6,252 bases of DNA from JBGTHB01 sp041746415 (GTDB lineage Bacteria; Pseudomonadota; Gammaproteobacteria; Coxiellales; Coxiellaceae). Below the pieces are notes generated by a model that was not told the DNA's origin, did no database searches, and saw nothing but the letters and a program-made list of their open reading frames with translations. The position numbers were made by a program, and so were the translations under genes. This document shows positions 1 through 5,832 of the stretch, in pieces; position 1 is the stretch's first letter; each line of letters begins with the position of its first letter. The stretch is from contig JBGTHB010000132.1 of assembly GCA_041746415.1 (NCBI GenBank), positions 1 through 6,252 on the forward strand. The letters are read 5' to 3'.

Positions 1-37
1 GCAGAATAAGTTGTTCGTTGGCGCTTTTGAAAGGTGA

Positions 38-137
38 GTCATGGCGAGCGAGGAACGAGCGTCGCCATCCATATACCGATGTTTTTTATTGGCACTGATG
101 CATGGATCACAAAACTCGATGACTCACTCGTGATGAC
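38..137 (+). repeat. Palindromic repeat copy 1 (full length, 100 bp)
   Basis: The unit begins GTCATGGCGAGCGAGG and ends CTCGTGATGAC. Its left arm (38-72) and the reverse complement of its right arm (102-137) share GTCAT, CGAG, GAG, CGAG and ATCCAT in the same order, so the unit can fold into an imperfect hairpin around a 29-nt loop (73-101). No target-site duplication is obvious. REP-like and MITE-like origins are both possible. Confidence 0.8.
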
Positions 138-204
138 AAAAAAAGAAATTGCGCGCTCACAATGACAGCAGAATAAGTTGTTCGTTGGCGCTTTTGAAAG
201 GTGA

Positions 205-306
205 GTCATGGCGAGCGAGGAACGAGCGTCGCCATCCATATACCGATGTTTTTTATTGGCACTGATATACATGGATCACAAAACTCGATGACTTGTTCGT
301 GCTGGC
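205..306 (+). repeat. Palindromic repeat copy 2 (degenerate right arm)
   Basis: The left arm is identical to copy 1. The loop is 2 bp longer, and the 36-nt right arm (271-306) differs from copy 1 at five positions near its outer end, weakening the terminal GTCAT/ATGAC pairing. The pattern fits a tandem duplicate that has since decayed at its outer edge. Confidence 0.75.
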
Positions 307-370
307 GGAAAAATGAATTACACGTGCATGTGATAGAGAAAAAAATAAGCCGTCTCATGCCATGATTTTT

Positions 371-1645
371 TTATTTAGTTTTTTCATGAGGATTTATTGT
401 CTGCGCTAATTTTTTTTCAACTAATAGATTTTTTAAGCGCACGTATTTTGGCAAACCGTTTTCATAAGGTGGATATGCTTCGCCTTGAACTAACGGCTCC
501 AAATAATTGCGGCATTTTTCGGTAATGCTAAATCCATCTGCGGAAATATAATCACGCGGCATTTTCGCTTCGACATTGGCAACAGCGGCTAAGGGTACAG
601 TGCCAATGCTCCAGTCGTATTTTTTGTCACCGCGCCGTTCAATAGTGAGCATGACATCCGTGACGCCCTCTAATGCTTTTTCAACTGCGGCCGCACCGAG
701 TGCGTAGGCTTGATCTAAATCCACTTGTGAAGCAATGTGGCGTGCGGCGCGTTGTAAATAATCCGCAACGGCCCAATGAAACTTATAGCCTAAATGTTTT
801 TTAATTAAATGCGCGAGTATCGGCGCAATGCCGCCCAATTGTTCGTGACCAAAGGCATCAGTGGCATCACTTTCCGTTACAAAGCGTCCATCTGGATGGC
901 GCACACCTTCGGAGGCTACAATCACGCAAAAACCTTGGGTGGCAACGGCGTGTTTAACGCGTGCTAAAAATGTTTTGGTATCAAACGCAATTTCAGGAAA
1001 CAAAATAATATGTGGTGCGTCATGCGGATTTTTTTGCATTAACCCACCCGCGGCAGCAATCCATCCCGCGTGTCTGCCCATCACTTCTAAAATAAATATT
1101 TTAGTCGAAGACGCAGCCATACTGGCAATATCTAAAGCCGCTTCTTGCGTTGAAATCGCAATGTATTTAGCAGTTGACGCAAAACCGGGTGAATTGTTTG
1201 TGAACGGTAAATCATTATCAATGGTTTTGGGAATGCCAATGCAGCTGAGAGGGTAGTCCATCATGTGGGACATTTTTGCGATTTTGTTTGCTGTATCTTG
1301 TGAATCCCCACCGCCATTATAAAAAAAATAGCCAATGTCATGTGCTTGAAATACGCGAATCAGTTGTTGGTATTGGTGGCGGTCTTTTTCGATGTCTTTT
1401 AATTTGAATCGGCAAGAACCAAATGCCGCCGCAGGTGTGTATTTTAATGCTGCGATATCATCAGGCGATTCAAGGGAAGTATCAATTAATTCTTCATTCA
1501 ATGCACCGATAATGCCATTTTTTCCAGCGAGCACTTTACCAATTTTGCCACTGTATTTGCGTGCTGTTTCAATCACGCCACACGCACTGGCATTAATTAC
1601 CGCCGTTGGGCCGCCAGACTGGGCGTAGAAGATATTTTTAGGCAT
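371..1645 (-). CDS. pfp: Pyrophosphate-dependent 6-phosphofructokinase
   Basis: Cytoplasmic enzyme that phosphorylates fructose 6-phosphate to fructose 1,6-bisphosphate with pyrophosphate as donor (EC 2.7.1.90). The reaction is reversible, so it can serve glycolysis or gluconeogenesis. The 424-residue protein has the full PFK fold signature: QSGGPT at 9-14, GGGDSQDT at 111-118, PKTIDND at 139-145, MGRHAGW at 189-195 and SEGVR at 245-249. Two residues predict PPi rather than ATP use: Asp114 in the position of E. coli PfkA Gly104, and Lys140 in place of the Gly of PGTIDND. Asp143 and Asp145 are the expected catalytic and metal-linked acids. Length matches the roughly 400-420-residue bacterial PPi-PFK group. 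The ATG at 1643-1645 has a GAGGAA ribosome site at 1649-1654 and starts right at the conserved N-terminus. It is transcribed alone, divergent from the unknown gene pair. Confidence 0.95.
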   Translation of the reverse strand: MPKNIFYAQSGGPTAVINASACGVIETARKYSGKIGKVLAGKNGIIGALNEELIDTSLESPDDIAALKYTPAAAFGSCRFKLKDIEKDRHQYQQLIRVFQAHDIGYFFYNGGGDSQDTANKIAKMSHMMDYPLSCIGIPKTIDNDLPFTNNSPGFASTAKYIAISTQEAALDIASMAASSTKIFILEVMGRHAGWIAAAGGLMQKNPHDAPHIILFPEIAFDTKTFLARVKHAVATQGFCVIVASEGVRHPDGRFVTESDATDAFGHEQLGGIAPILAHLIKKHLGYKFHWAVADYLQRAARHIASQVDLDQAYALGAAAVEKALEGVTDVMLTIERRGDKKYDWSIGTVPLAAVANVEAKMPRDYISADGFSITEKCRNYLEPLVQGEAYPPYENGLPKYVRLKNLLVEKKLAQTINPHEKTK

Positions 1646-1900
1646 AAATTCCTCGTCATTGGGTTGAGTAAGGGTACCTCAGCGTTGTTATAAAATCCAT
1701 TTTTACTGACTTAACTTACTGCATTGCAGCGTTATTTTTGATGAGCCGTTATGAAATGCACAAAAATTTTCGTCGTATAAAAATTCATGTGGCTATAGCT
1801 AAGTGGTTTAAAATACAACGCTTTTTAAAATTAATTGCGGTAGTATCTTTTTAATTGGGTTTCGGATAGTACGCTATGTGCCTTAAATAAAGGACGCAGG
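1646..1900. other. AT-rich divergent intergenic region
   Basis: These 255 bases separate pfp from the unknown gene pair and must hold promoters for both directions. On the plus strand the AT-richest part (about 1805-1856) contains TTTAAAATAC and two related T-tracts, CTTTTTAAAATTAATTG (1821-1837) and CTTTTTAATTG (1847-1857). No convincing -35/-10 pair with 16-18 nt spacing stands out for the rightward genes. No RNA gene or terminator is evident. Confidence 0.5.
1687..1714 (-). promoter_or_regulatory. Candidate sigma-70 promoter for pfp
   Basis: Reading the minus strand, a TATAAC -10-like box (1687-1692) lies 16 nt downstream of a weak TTAAGT -35-like box (1709-1714), about 40 nt before the pfp start codon. 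The -10 matches consensus at five of six positions; the -35 at only three. Its placement is sensible, but AT-rich DNA yields such matches by chance. Confidence 0.35.
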
Positions 1901-1930
1901 ATGCGATTACTAAATAAAGGGGTGTCTATG
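1884..1930 (+). promoter_or_regulatory. Duplicated translation-initiation signals for the gene at 1901
   Basis: The 10-mer TAAATAAAGG occurs at 1884-1893 and again at 1911-1920. Each is followed by seven bases and then an ATG, at 1901 and 1928. The two ATGs are in frame (27 bp, nine codons apart), and each is preceded by a usable purine-rich Shine-Dalgarno (AAGGA and AAGGGG). The sequence alone does not decide which start is used; both may be. Confidence 0.6.
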
Positions 1931-2257
1931 AATATAACTAGTTTTTTTGCGCGTTGCTGTGGAAATAATGGAGCGAAGCAAAGATCTGCTCGTTCCAGCG
2001 ATTCAACCAGTTCAAGCGGTTCAGCTGGATTTCGTATGTGGGGGGATCCGCGTCATGAGATGTCTCCTGAACAAATTGCCAGAGCCGAAGCGAAAGCGGC
2101 GGCGAGAGCGGGAAGCGGCAATCAAACAACAGAGGATCCAGTGGCGCGTTATTTGGCGTTCATGGCAAAAAAATCATCTGAACAACATGACAGCGATGAT
2201 GAATCACAAGCATCGATAACGTCAGCAATATCCATGGGAGTGACAAATGGATCGTGA
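1901..2257 (+). CDS. Hypothetical Ser/Ala-rich protein, first gene of the unknown pair
   Basis: Not recognised as a known family. It is 118 residues from the ATG at 1901, or 109 from the ATG at 1928; the second start gives a tidier N-terminus (MNITSFFARCCGNNG) with two cysteines at 10-11. There is no signal peptide or membrane segment. Using the longer numbering: FFARCCGNN at 15-23; a Ser-rich tripeptide repeat SSD-STS-SSG-SAG at 32-43; MWGDPRHEMSPEQ at 46-58; an Ala/Glu/Lys/Arg helix-like stretch at 59-70; and an acidic patch HDSDDES at 96-102 before a polar tail. The stop overlaps the next gene by 11 bp, so the two are probably co-transcribed and translationally coupled. The paired cysteines could be lipidated in a host cell if the protein is secreted, which is speculation. 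Being a broken 5' part of the next gene is the main alternative. Confidence 0.7.
   Translation: MRLLNKGVSMNITSFFARCCGNNGAKQRSARSSDSTSSSGSAGFRMWGDPRHEMSPEQIARAEAKAAARAGSGNQTTEDPVARYLAFMAKKSSEQHDSDDESQASITSAISMGVTNGS
1993..2028 (+). repeat. Four degenerate 9-bp tandem units encoding Ser-x-x
   Basis: TTCCAGCGA, TTCAACCAG, TTCAAGCGG and TTCAGCTGG follow each other without gaps and translate as SSD, STS, SSG and SAG. Units sharing TTC plus a related second half suggest past expansion of a 9-bp unit, kept in frame. It forms a flexible Ser-rich linker between the CCG motif and the GD segment of the protein. Confidence 0.6.
2236..2240 (+). promoter_or_regulatory. Internal ribosome binding site for the gene at 2247
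   Basis: GGGAG inside the last codons of the upstream gene stands six bases before the ATG at 2247. Together with the 11-bp overlap it supports independent or coupled initiation of the second gene and argues against a simple frameshifted single gene. Confidence 0.65.
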
Positions 2258-3356
2258 TAGACATTGTGAATCTTTGCGGCAAAAAAATAAATCGGCTAAA
2301 GCAAGGTCAAGATCAAAAACAAAAACAAAAACAAAAACAAAAACAAAAAAAGTAGTGTTACCTCAAACATCACCAGTAAGAGAAGTTGCGAGCAACTTTC
2401 AGCTGAGCAAGTCTAGTCGGCGTCAAGAAAATGAAAGCTGTGCAGATTTGAGTGCTAAAAAAAGCTTAGCGCGCAAAAGAGCAGCAAAAAGAAAAAGAGA
2501 AAGAGCAAGTGGTACGCTGCGATTTTCTGGGGGTATGACAGTTAGCAGAGTAAGGCGTGAATCACCATCACCGGCTACTACTGAAGTTGGTAGCGAAACG
2601 GATGAAAGAAGCCATACAGGCTCTCCCGTTGGTTCTGTATCACCAGCTTCTGCAGCATCCAAAGCTGAAGCTTTAGAAAGTAAACGCGCGTCTTCAGTTT
2701 CCCGTTGGCGCTTTTTTTGTTGTGGGAGTAATGCAACACTACCACAGCCGGTGATAACAAAAGCAAGCGAACCAGCATCGCCAGCTGTTTACAGCCAGCA
2801 TGATGATAGGGGTGCAGATGAGGCAGGGGCAATTGCAGTCAGTGGTATTAGCGCTGAGGAAAAGGGAGCCGCTGCTGAAAAACGCTTGAGAAGGCCAGCT
2901 GACCGTAAGCGGTTAAATCGAGCAGATAGCGCCAATATAATAGTTTATGGTGACAGCGATGGTGAAAAATCAGATGATGAGCGTGAAGCCAGAATTGCTG
3001 CAACACAAGCAGCGTTGCGCGAACAATTGGTAACGGGCGTGGTAAAGCAGAAACTTGCAGACAAAGCTGTTGTTCTGGGGCCATTGTCAGCATTAACGCC
3101 TCGAAGTCGAGAAGCTGTATTTACGACAGGATTTGCATTACTAACTTCGCAAGAACGGCAAGAGCGCGAAACAGATCTCAGGAAAAACTATCCTACTCTA
3201 TTTCATGGTGTTGCAGAGGGTGTATTTGATCGGGAAGCTGAAATGCGTTTAAAAGAATTAGTTAGACTGAACCAAGGAGGAAAAGGGGCAGCAATTGAAG
3301 AAGAGGAAGGTTGCTTTATGGACACACCGCGGTTAGGTGGTGGTGAAGAGCAATAG
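2247..3356 (+). CDS. Hypothetical basic low-complexity protein with NLS-like cluster; candidate secreted effector
   Basis: Not recognised as a known family; 369 residues with no signal peptide or transmembrane helix. Order of parts: a Lys/Arg/Ser N-terminus with five Lys-Thr repeats at 24-33; a dense basic cluster ARKRAAKRKRER at 75-86 resembling a nuclear localisation signal; a Ser/Pro/Thr-rich linker at about 99-150; RWRFFCCGSN at 153-162; a basic run EKRLRRPADRKR at 211-222; VYGDSDGEKSDDE at 233-245 followed by an Ala-rich helix; charged helical stretches to about 341; then EEEE at 351-354 near the C-terminus. The FF..CCG.N and hydrophobic-aromatic-GD...E.S motifs are also in the preceding gene, suggesting common descent. 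A Glu block 15-18 residues from the end is reminiscent of Dot/Icm type IVB signals. Arginine codons are unlike mpl: 12 of the first 22 are AGA/AGG. It could be a host-directed, nucleus-targeted protein, but function is unproven. Confidence 0.75.
   Translation: MDRDRHCESLRQKNKSAKARSRSKTKTKTKTKTKKVVLPQTSPVREVASNFQLSKSSRRQENESCADLSAKKSLARKRAAKRKRERASGTLRFSGGMTVSRVRRESPSPATTEVGSETDERSHTGSPVGSVSPASAASKAEALESKRASSVSRWRFFCCGSNATLPQPVITKASEPASPAVYSQHDDRGADEAGAIAVSGISAEEKGAAAEKRLRRPADRKRLNRADSANIIVYGDSDGEKSDDEREARIAATQAALREQLVTGVVKQKLADKAVVLGPLSALTPRSREAVFTTGFALLTSQERQERETDLRKNYPTLFHGVAEGVFDREAEMRLKELVRLNQGGKGAAIEEEEGCFMDTPRLGGGEEQ
2315..2344 (+). repeat. (AAAAAC)5 hexanucleotide microsatellite
   Basis: Five perfect AAAAAC units run into a further poly-A stretch. 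They encode Lys-Thr repeats near the N-terminus of the 369-residue protein. Gain or loss of whole units leaves the frame intact and changes only the number of Lys-Thr pairs; slippage in the flanking A7 run (2345-2351) would shift the frame. Confidence 0.9.
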
Positions 3357-3360
3357 TTCT

Positions 3361-4293
3361 TTATTTTAGTGCGTATAACAGGGCTTCTTTTAATGTGGGA
3401 TATTGAAATTCAAAACCATTTTCTGTCAGTATTTTTGGTACTACGTGTTGGCCGTTGAGCAACAGTTCTTCGGCCATTTCACCGTATGCCGCTTTTATAA
3501 CAAACTCAGGGGTTTTAAAAAAAGTGGGTCGTTTTAAAATCGCACCCAATGTTTTAGCAAACTGTGCTTGAGTAACGCATTCGGGTGCAACAAAATTAAC
3601 GGGGCCGTGAATATTTTTATTTTCATAACAAAATTCAATTGCTCGTAAAATATCGACAATGCACACCCATGAAAAGGGCTGTTGGCCGTTGCCGAGTTTG
3701 CCGCCTAAGCCTAATTTAAAAGCAGGCACCAATTTTTTGAGCGCACCGCCGTGGCCTAATACCACGCCTAAACGCATTTTTACAATGCGAATACCAGCTT
3801 GCTGAGCGGGTTTGAGTGTGGCTTCCCAACGCTCAACCACATCTTGCGCAAAAGTAGCGGATTTTTTAAGCGGAGTATCTTCGTCTAACGCTTTGGGCAG
3901 ACCTTCTTTAAGAGGTGTTTGGGTACCATAAATTCCAATTGCGCTGGCATTAAATATCACGGGCGCTTGATCGCCCAGTTCAATGCAATGTTGTACTAAT
4001 TGCGCCGTGGGTTTAATGCGACTCTCAATGAGTTCTTGTTGGCGTTGGTTGCTCCAACGTTGGTTAGCAATGCCTTCACCACATAAGTTAATTAACAAAT
4101 CCGTATTGAGTAATGTGCCTGCGCCCAGTTGGCGTAAGCTGTTCCAATCCACGACATCAATATTGGGGCCAAAACACGTTTTGGCTTTGCCGCGGGAACG
4201 AGTGATTACTTTAATGTGGTAGCCTTGTTGCGCAAACGCTTTAACGAGAAACTGTCCAATAAATCCTGTGGCACCGGCAATGGTGATGTTCAT
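3361..4293 (-). CDS. TIGR01777/YfcH-family NAD(P)-binding epimerase
   Basis: A 310-residue protein of the atypical short-chain dehydrogenase/reductase (extended SDR) fold, related to E. coli YfcH; the substrate of this family is not established. Visible parts: dinucleotide-binding GATGFIG at 7-13; NLCGEGIANQRW at 69-80 (family form NLAGE.I...RW); SAIGIYG at 117-123 with the expected Tyr; RLGVVLG followed by GGAL at 182-185; SWVCIVD at 208-214, where the family usually has SWIHIxD; and a C-terminal DUF1731-type segment from about 245. I start at the ATG at 4291-4293, which has GGGAG (4301-4305) seven bases upstream and leaves MNITIAGATGFIG at the N-terminus. A TTG six codons further upstream would include this ribosome site and is unlikely. 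Its stop lies four bases from the convergent gene ending at 3356, leaving no room for separate terminators. It is divergent from mpl. Confidence 0.9.
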   Translation of the reverse strand: MNITIAGATGFIGQFLVKAFAQQGYHIKVITRSRGKAKTCFGPNIDVVDWNSLRQLGAGTLLNTDLLINLCGEGIANQRWSNQRQQELIESRIKPTAQLVQHCIELGDQAPVIFNASAIGIYGTQTPLKEGLPKALDEDTPLKKSATFAQDVVERWEATLKPAQQAGIRIVKMRLGVVLGHGGALKKLVPAFKLGLGGKLGNGQQPFSWVCIVDILRAIEFCYENKNIHGPVNFVAPECVTQAQFAKTLGAILKRPTFFKTPEFVIKAAYGEMAEELLLNGQHVVPKILTENGFEFQYPTLKEALLYALK

Positions 4294-4368
4294 ATGCGCT
4301 CTCCCTTTCAAACCACATTATTTATGGTTAGTATGGCGATTATTAACTACACAATCTTAACATAAATT
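4294..4368. promoter_or_regulatory. Shared divergent intergenic region, epimerase/mpl
   Basis: These 75 AT-rich bases must hold both leftward and rightward promoters unless transcription enters from elsewhere. The epimerase side carries its ribosome site. On the mpl side there is no recognisable Shine-Dalgarno before the ATG at 4369 (the preceding bases are TTAACATAAATT), and no promoter boxes with good spacing are clear. Confidence 0.45.
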
Positions 4369-5709
4369 ATGCACAAACATATTTGTATTCTCGGAATTGG
4401 CGGTACGTTTATGGGCGGTTTAGCGGTGATCGCTAAGCAAATGGGATTTCAAGTTTCGGGATGCGACAACGCACTTTATCCGCCTATGTCTGATCGGCTG
4501 CGTGAAGCGGGCATAGATTACGTTGAAGGTTATGAAAAATTTACGTTAGATAAAAGTGTCGCCACAGTGGTGATTGGTAATGCCTTATCACGCGGTAATG
4601 TTGCAGTAGAAGCGGTATTAAATGCCGGCGTACCTTATTTTTCAGGTGCGCAATGGTTATATGAAAATATTTTATGCCATAAACATGTGCTGGCGGTATC
4701 CGGCACCCACGGTAAAACAACCACTACCAGCATATTGACGTGGATTTTGCATGTGGCTGGTAAAAACCCCGGTTATTTAATTGGTGGTAGCGCTAAAGAT
4801 TTGGCGACCACGGCGCAATTAGGTGACGGTGATTATTTTGTTATTGAAGCTGACGAATACGATACCGCTTTTTTTGATAAGCGTTCTAAGTTTTTGCACT
4901 ATCGTCCCCAAACACTCATTATTAATAATCTTGAGTTTGATCACGGAGATATTTTCCCCGACTTAGAAGCCATTAAGTTGCAGTTTCAATATTTATTGCG
5001 CACCGTGCCAAGCAAAGGTTGTGTTATTTACCCTAAACAAGACAGTAATGTGGTGGATGTAATAGCGCGCGGCTGTTATTCCAAGATGCAAAAGATGGGA
5101 AGGGGTGATTGGCATGTTGAGTTTCAAGGAGACGGCAGTGAATTTATTATTTTGCATCAAGGAGCTGTTTTTTGTGAGGTTAATTGGCAACAGTTTGGTG
5201 AACATAATGTCAAAAATGCTTTAGCGGCGTGTGTTGCGGCGCAACAAATTGGTGTGTCGGCAACCACCATTAAAAAAGCATTGCAAAGTTTTTCTGGTGT
5301 GAGGCGTCGTTTAGACGTGTTCGCAAAAAATAATGAGGTTACCTTTTACGATGATTTTGCTCACCATCCGACTGCAATTAATTGCACACTAACTGCCTTA
5401 CGGCAACGGGTAGGCAAAGAGCGGGTGATTGCTGTGGCAGAATTCGCCTCAAATACAATGAAGGCTGGTATGCACAGTTTGGCTGAGATTTCGCAAAGTT
5501 TTGTACAAGCAGACGAAGTGTTTTTATTAAATGATGCTCAAAATAAATGGCGCAATGACGAATTACAAAATGCTTTTGCGCAGCCGATTTGGGTGATGAA
5601 TTCTGTCAATGATATGGTGATACAGCTGAAAAATATTTTGCAGCCGCGTGATCACGTGGTCATTATGAGTAATAAAAGTTTTGATGGCATATACAACAAG
5701 TTAGTGTAG
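4369..5709 (+). CDS. mpl: UDP-N-acetylmuramate:L-alanyl-gamma-D-glutamyl-meso-diaminopimelate ligase
   Basis: Cytoplasmic, ATP-dependent Mur ligase of peptidoglycan recycling (EC 6.3.2.45). It joins the recovered tripeptide L-Ala-gamma-D-Glu-meso-DAP directly to UDP-MurNAc, bypassing MurC, MurD and MurE. All three Mur ligase domains are present in 446 residues: an N-terminal UDP-binding part beginning with ILGIGGTFMGG at 7-17; an ATPase domain with P-loop GTHGKTTT at 112-119, EADEYDTAFFDKRSKF at 160-175 and NLEFDHGDIF at 187-196; and a C-terminal domain with GEHNVKNALAA at 277-287, RRRLD at 312-316, YDDFAHHPTAI at 327-337 and SNTMKAGMH at 361-369. The DEYDTAFFDKR and SNTMK motifs separate Mpl from MurC. 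The end (SNKSFDGIYNKLV) departs from the SNGGFGG form and is about ten residues shorter than E. coli Mpl; a repeat element starts at the stop codon. The start matches the family N-terminus despite lacking a clear Shine-Dalgarno. Confidence 0.96.
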   Translation: MHKHICILGIGGTFMGGLAVIAKQMGFQVSGCDNALYPPMSDRLREAGIDYVEGYEKFTLDKSVATVVIGNALSRGNVAVEAVLNAGVPYFSGAQWLYENILCHKHVLAVSGTHGKTTTTSILTWILHVAGKNPGYLIGGSAKDLATTAQLGDGDYFVIEADEYDTAFFDKRSKFLHYRPQTLIINNLEFDHGDIFPDLEAIKLQFQYLLRTVPSKGCVIYPKQDSNVVDVIARGCYSKMQKMGRGDWHVEFQGDGSEFIILHQGAVFCEVNWQQFGEHNVKNALAACVAAQQIGVSATTIKKALQSFSGVRRRLDVFAKNNEVTFYDDFAHHPTAINCTLTALRQRVGKERVIAVAEFASNTMKAGMHSLAEISQSFVQADEVFLLNDAQNKWRNDELQNAFAQPIWVMNSVNDMVIQLKNILQPRDHVVIMSNKSFDGIYNKLV

Positions 5710-5789
5710 AGCGTAGTTATCCATATACCAATGTTTTTTAGAAGCACTGCTACATGGATCACGACGCTCGATGACTCACTCGTGATGAC
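5709..5789 (+). repeat. Palindromic repeat copy 3 (left arm truncated), abutting mpl
   Basis: The right arm (5754-5789, ending CTCGTGATGAC) is complete, but of the left arm only an altered inner piece remains: GAGCGTAGTTATCCAT against GAGCGTCGCCATCCAT in the other copies. This piece starts at the last base of the mpl stop codon. A tail of repeat-derived sequence (5790-5828) links it to copy 4; the two copies are spaced 143 bp apart. Confidence 0.75.
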
Positions 5790-5832
5790 AGAAAAAGAAT
5801 TGCACACTCACGTATCGTCAGAAAAAAATCTT

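Larger units (their letters stand above)
1..350. repeat. Tandem block of two interspersed-repeat copies (gene-free region)
   Basis: No real gene is visible here. The first 99 bases recur exactly at 168-266, giving a 167-bp period. After that the copies differ by a 2-bp indel (TG against TATA after CTGA) and then by scattered substitutions. From about 307 to 350 the second copy fades into a tail that can still be aligned with the tail of the copy at 5833 (runs of A, then GAATT, then TGTGATA and AGAAAAA). The block lies just past the 3' end of pfp. Because the window opens at the start of a repeat period, the array may continue to the left. Short open frames inside it are by-products of the repeat. 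Confidence 0.9.

Noticed and set aside
39..272. 77-codon minus-strand open frame
   Set aside because: It lies wholly within the tandem repeat block, its peptide simply repeats with the DNA, and no ribosome site precedes it; a by-product of the repeat.
1..350. CRISPR array
   Set aside because: Repeat units are over 140 bp with no short uniform repeats or unique spacers, and no cas genes are near.
340..370. Rho-independent terminator for pfp
   Set aside because: There are T/A runs, but the only nearby inverted repeat (TCAT/ATGA) is four bases with a three-base loop, too weak to call.
861..1628. Two plus-strand open frames (861-1256 and 1392-1628) antisense to pfp
   Set aside because: They are shadows of the conserved pfp frame, with no family signature of their own.
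1821..1857. PmrA-type regulatory box upstream of the unknown gene pair
   Set aside because: TTAA elements are present, but their spacing does not match the roughly 11-bp period of known PmrA direct repeats.
1947..2219. 90-codon frame with a very basic stretch overlapping the first unknown gene
   Set aside because: Its basic stretch is just the Ala/Glu/Lys-rich helix read out of frame. It stops 27 bp before the ATG at 2247 and lacks a Shine-Dalgarno.
2220..2257. Frameshift that would fuse the two unknown genes into one
   Set aside because: A shift here would join the frames, but the 11-bp overlap, a well-spaced GGGAG before the ATG at 2247, and duplicated motifs in both proteins favour two coupled genes. 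Not fully excluded.
4294..4311. TTG start extending the epimerase by six codons
   Set aside because: The extension would translate through the GGGAG ribosome site of the ATG at 4293, and the family begins directly with the dinucleotide-binding motif.
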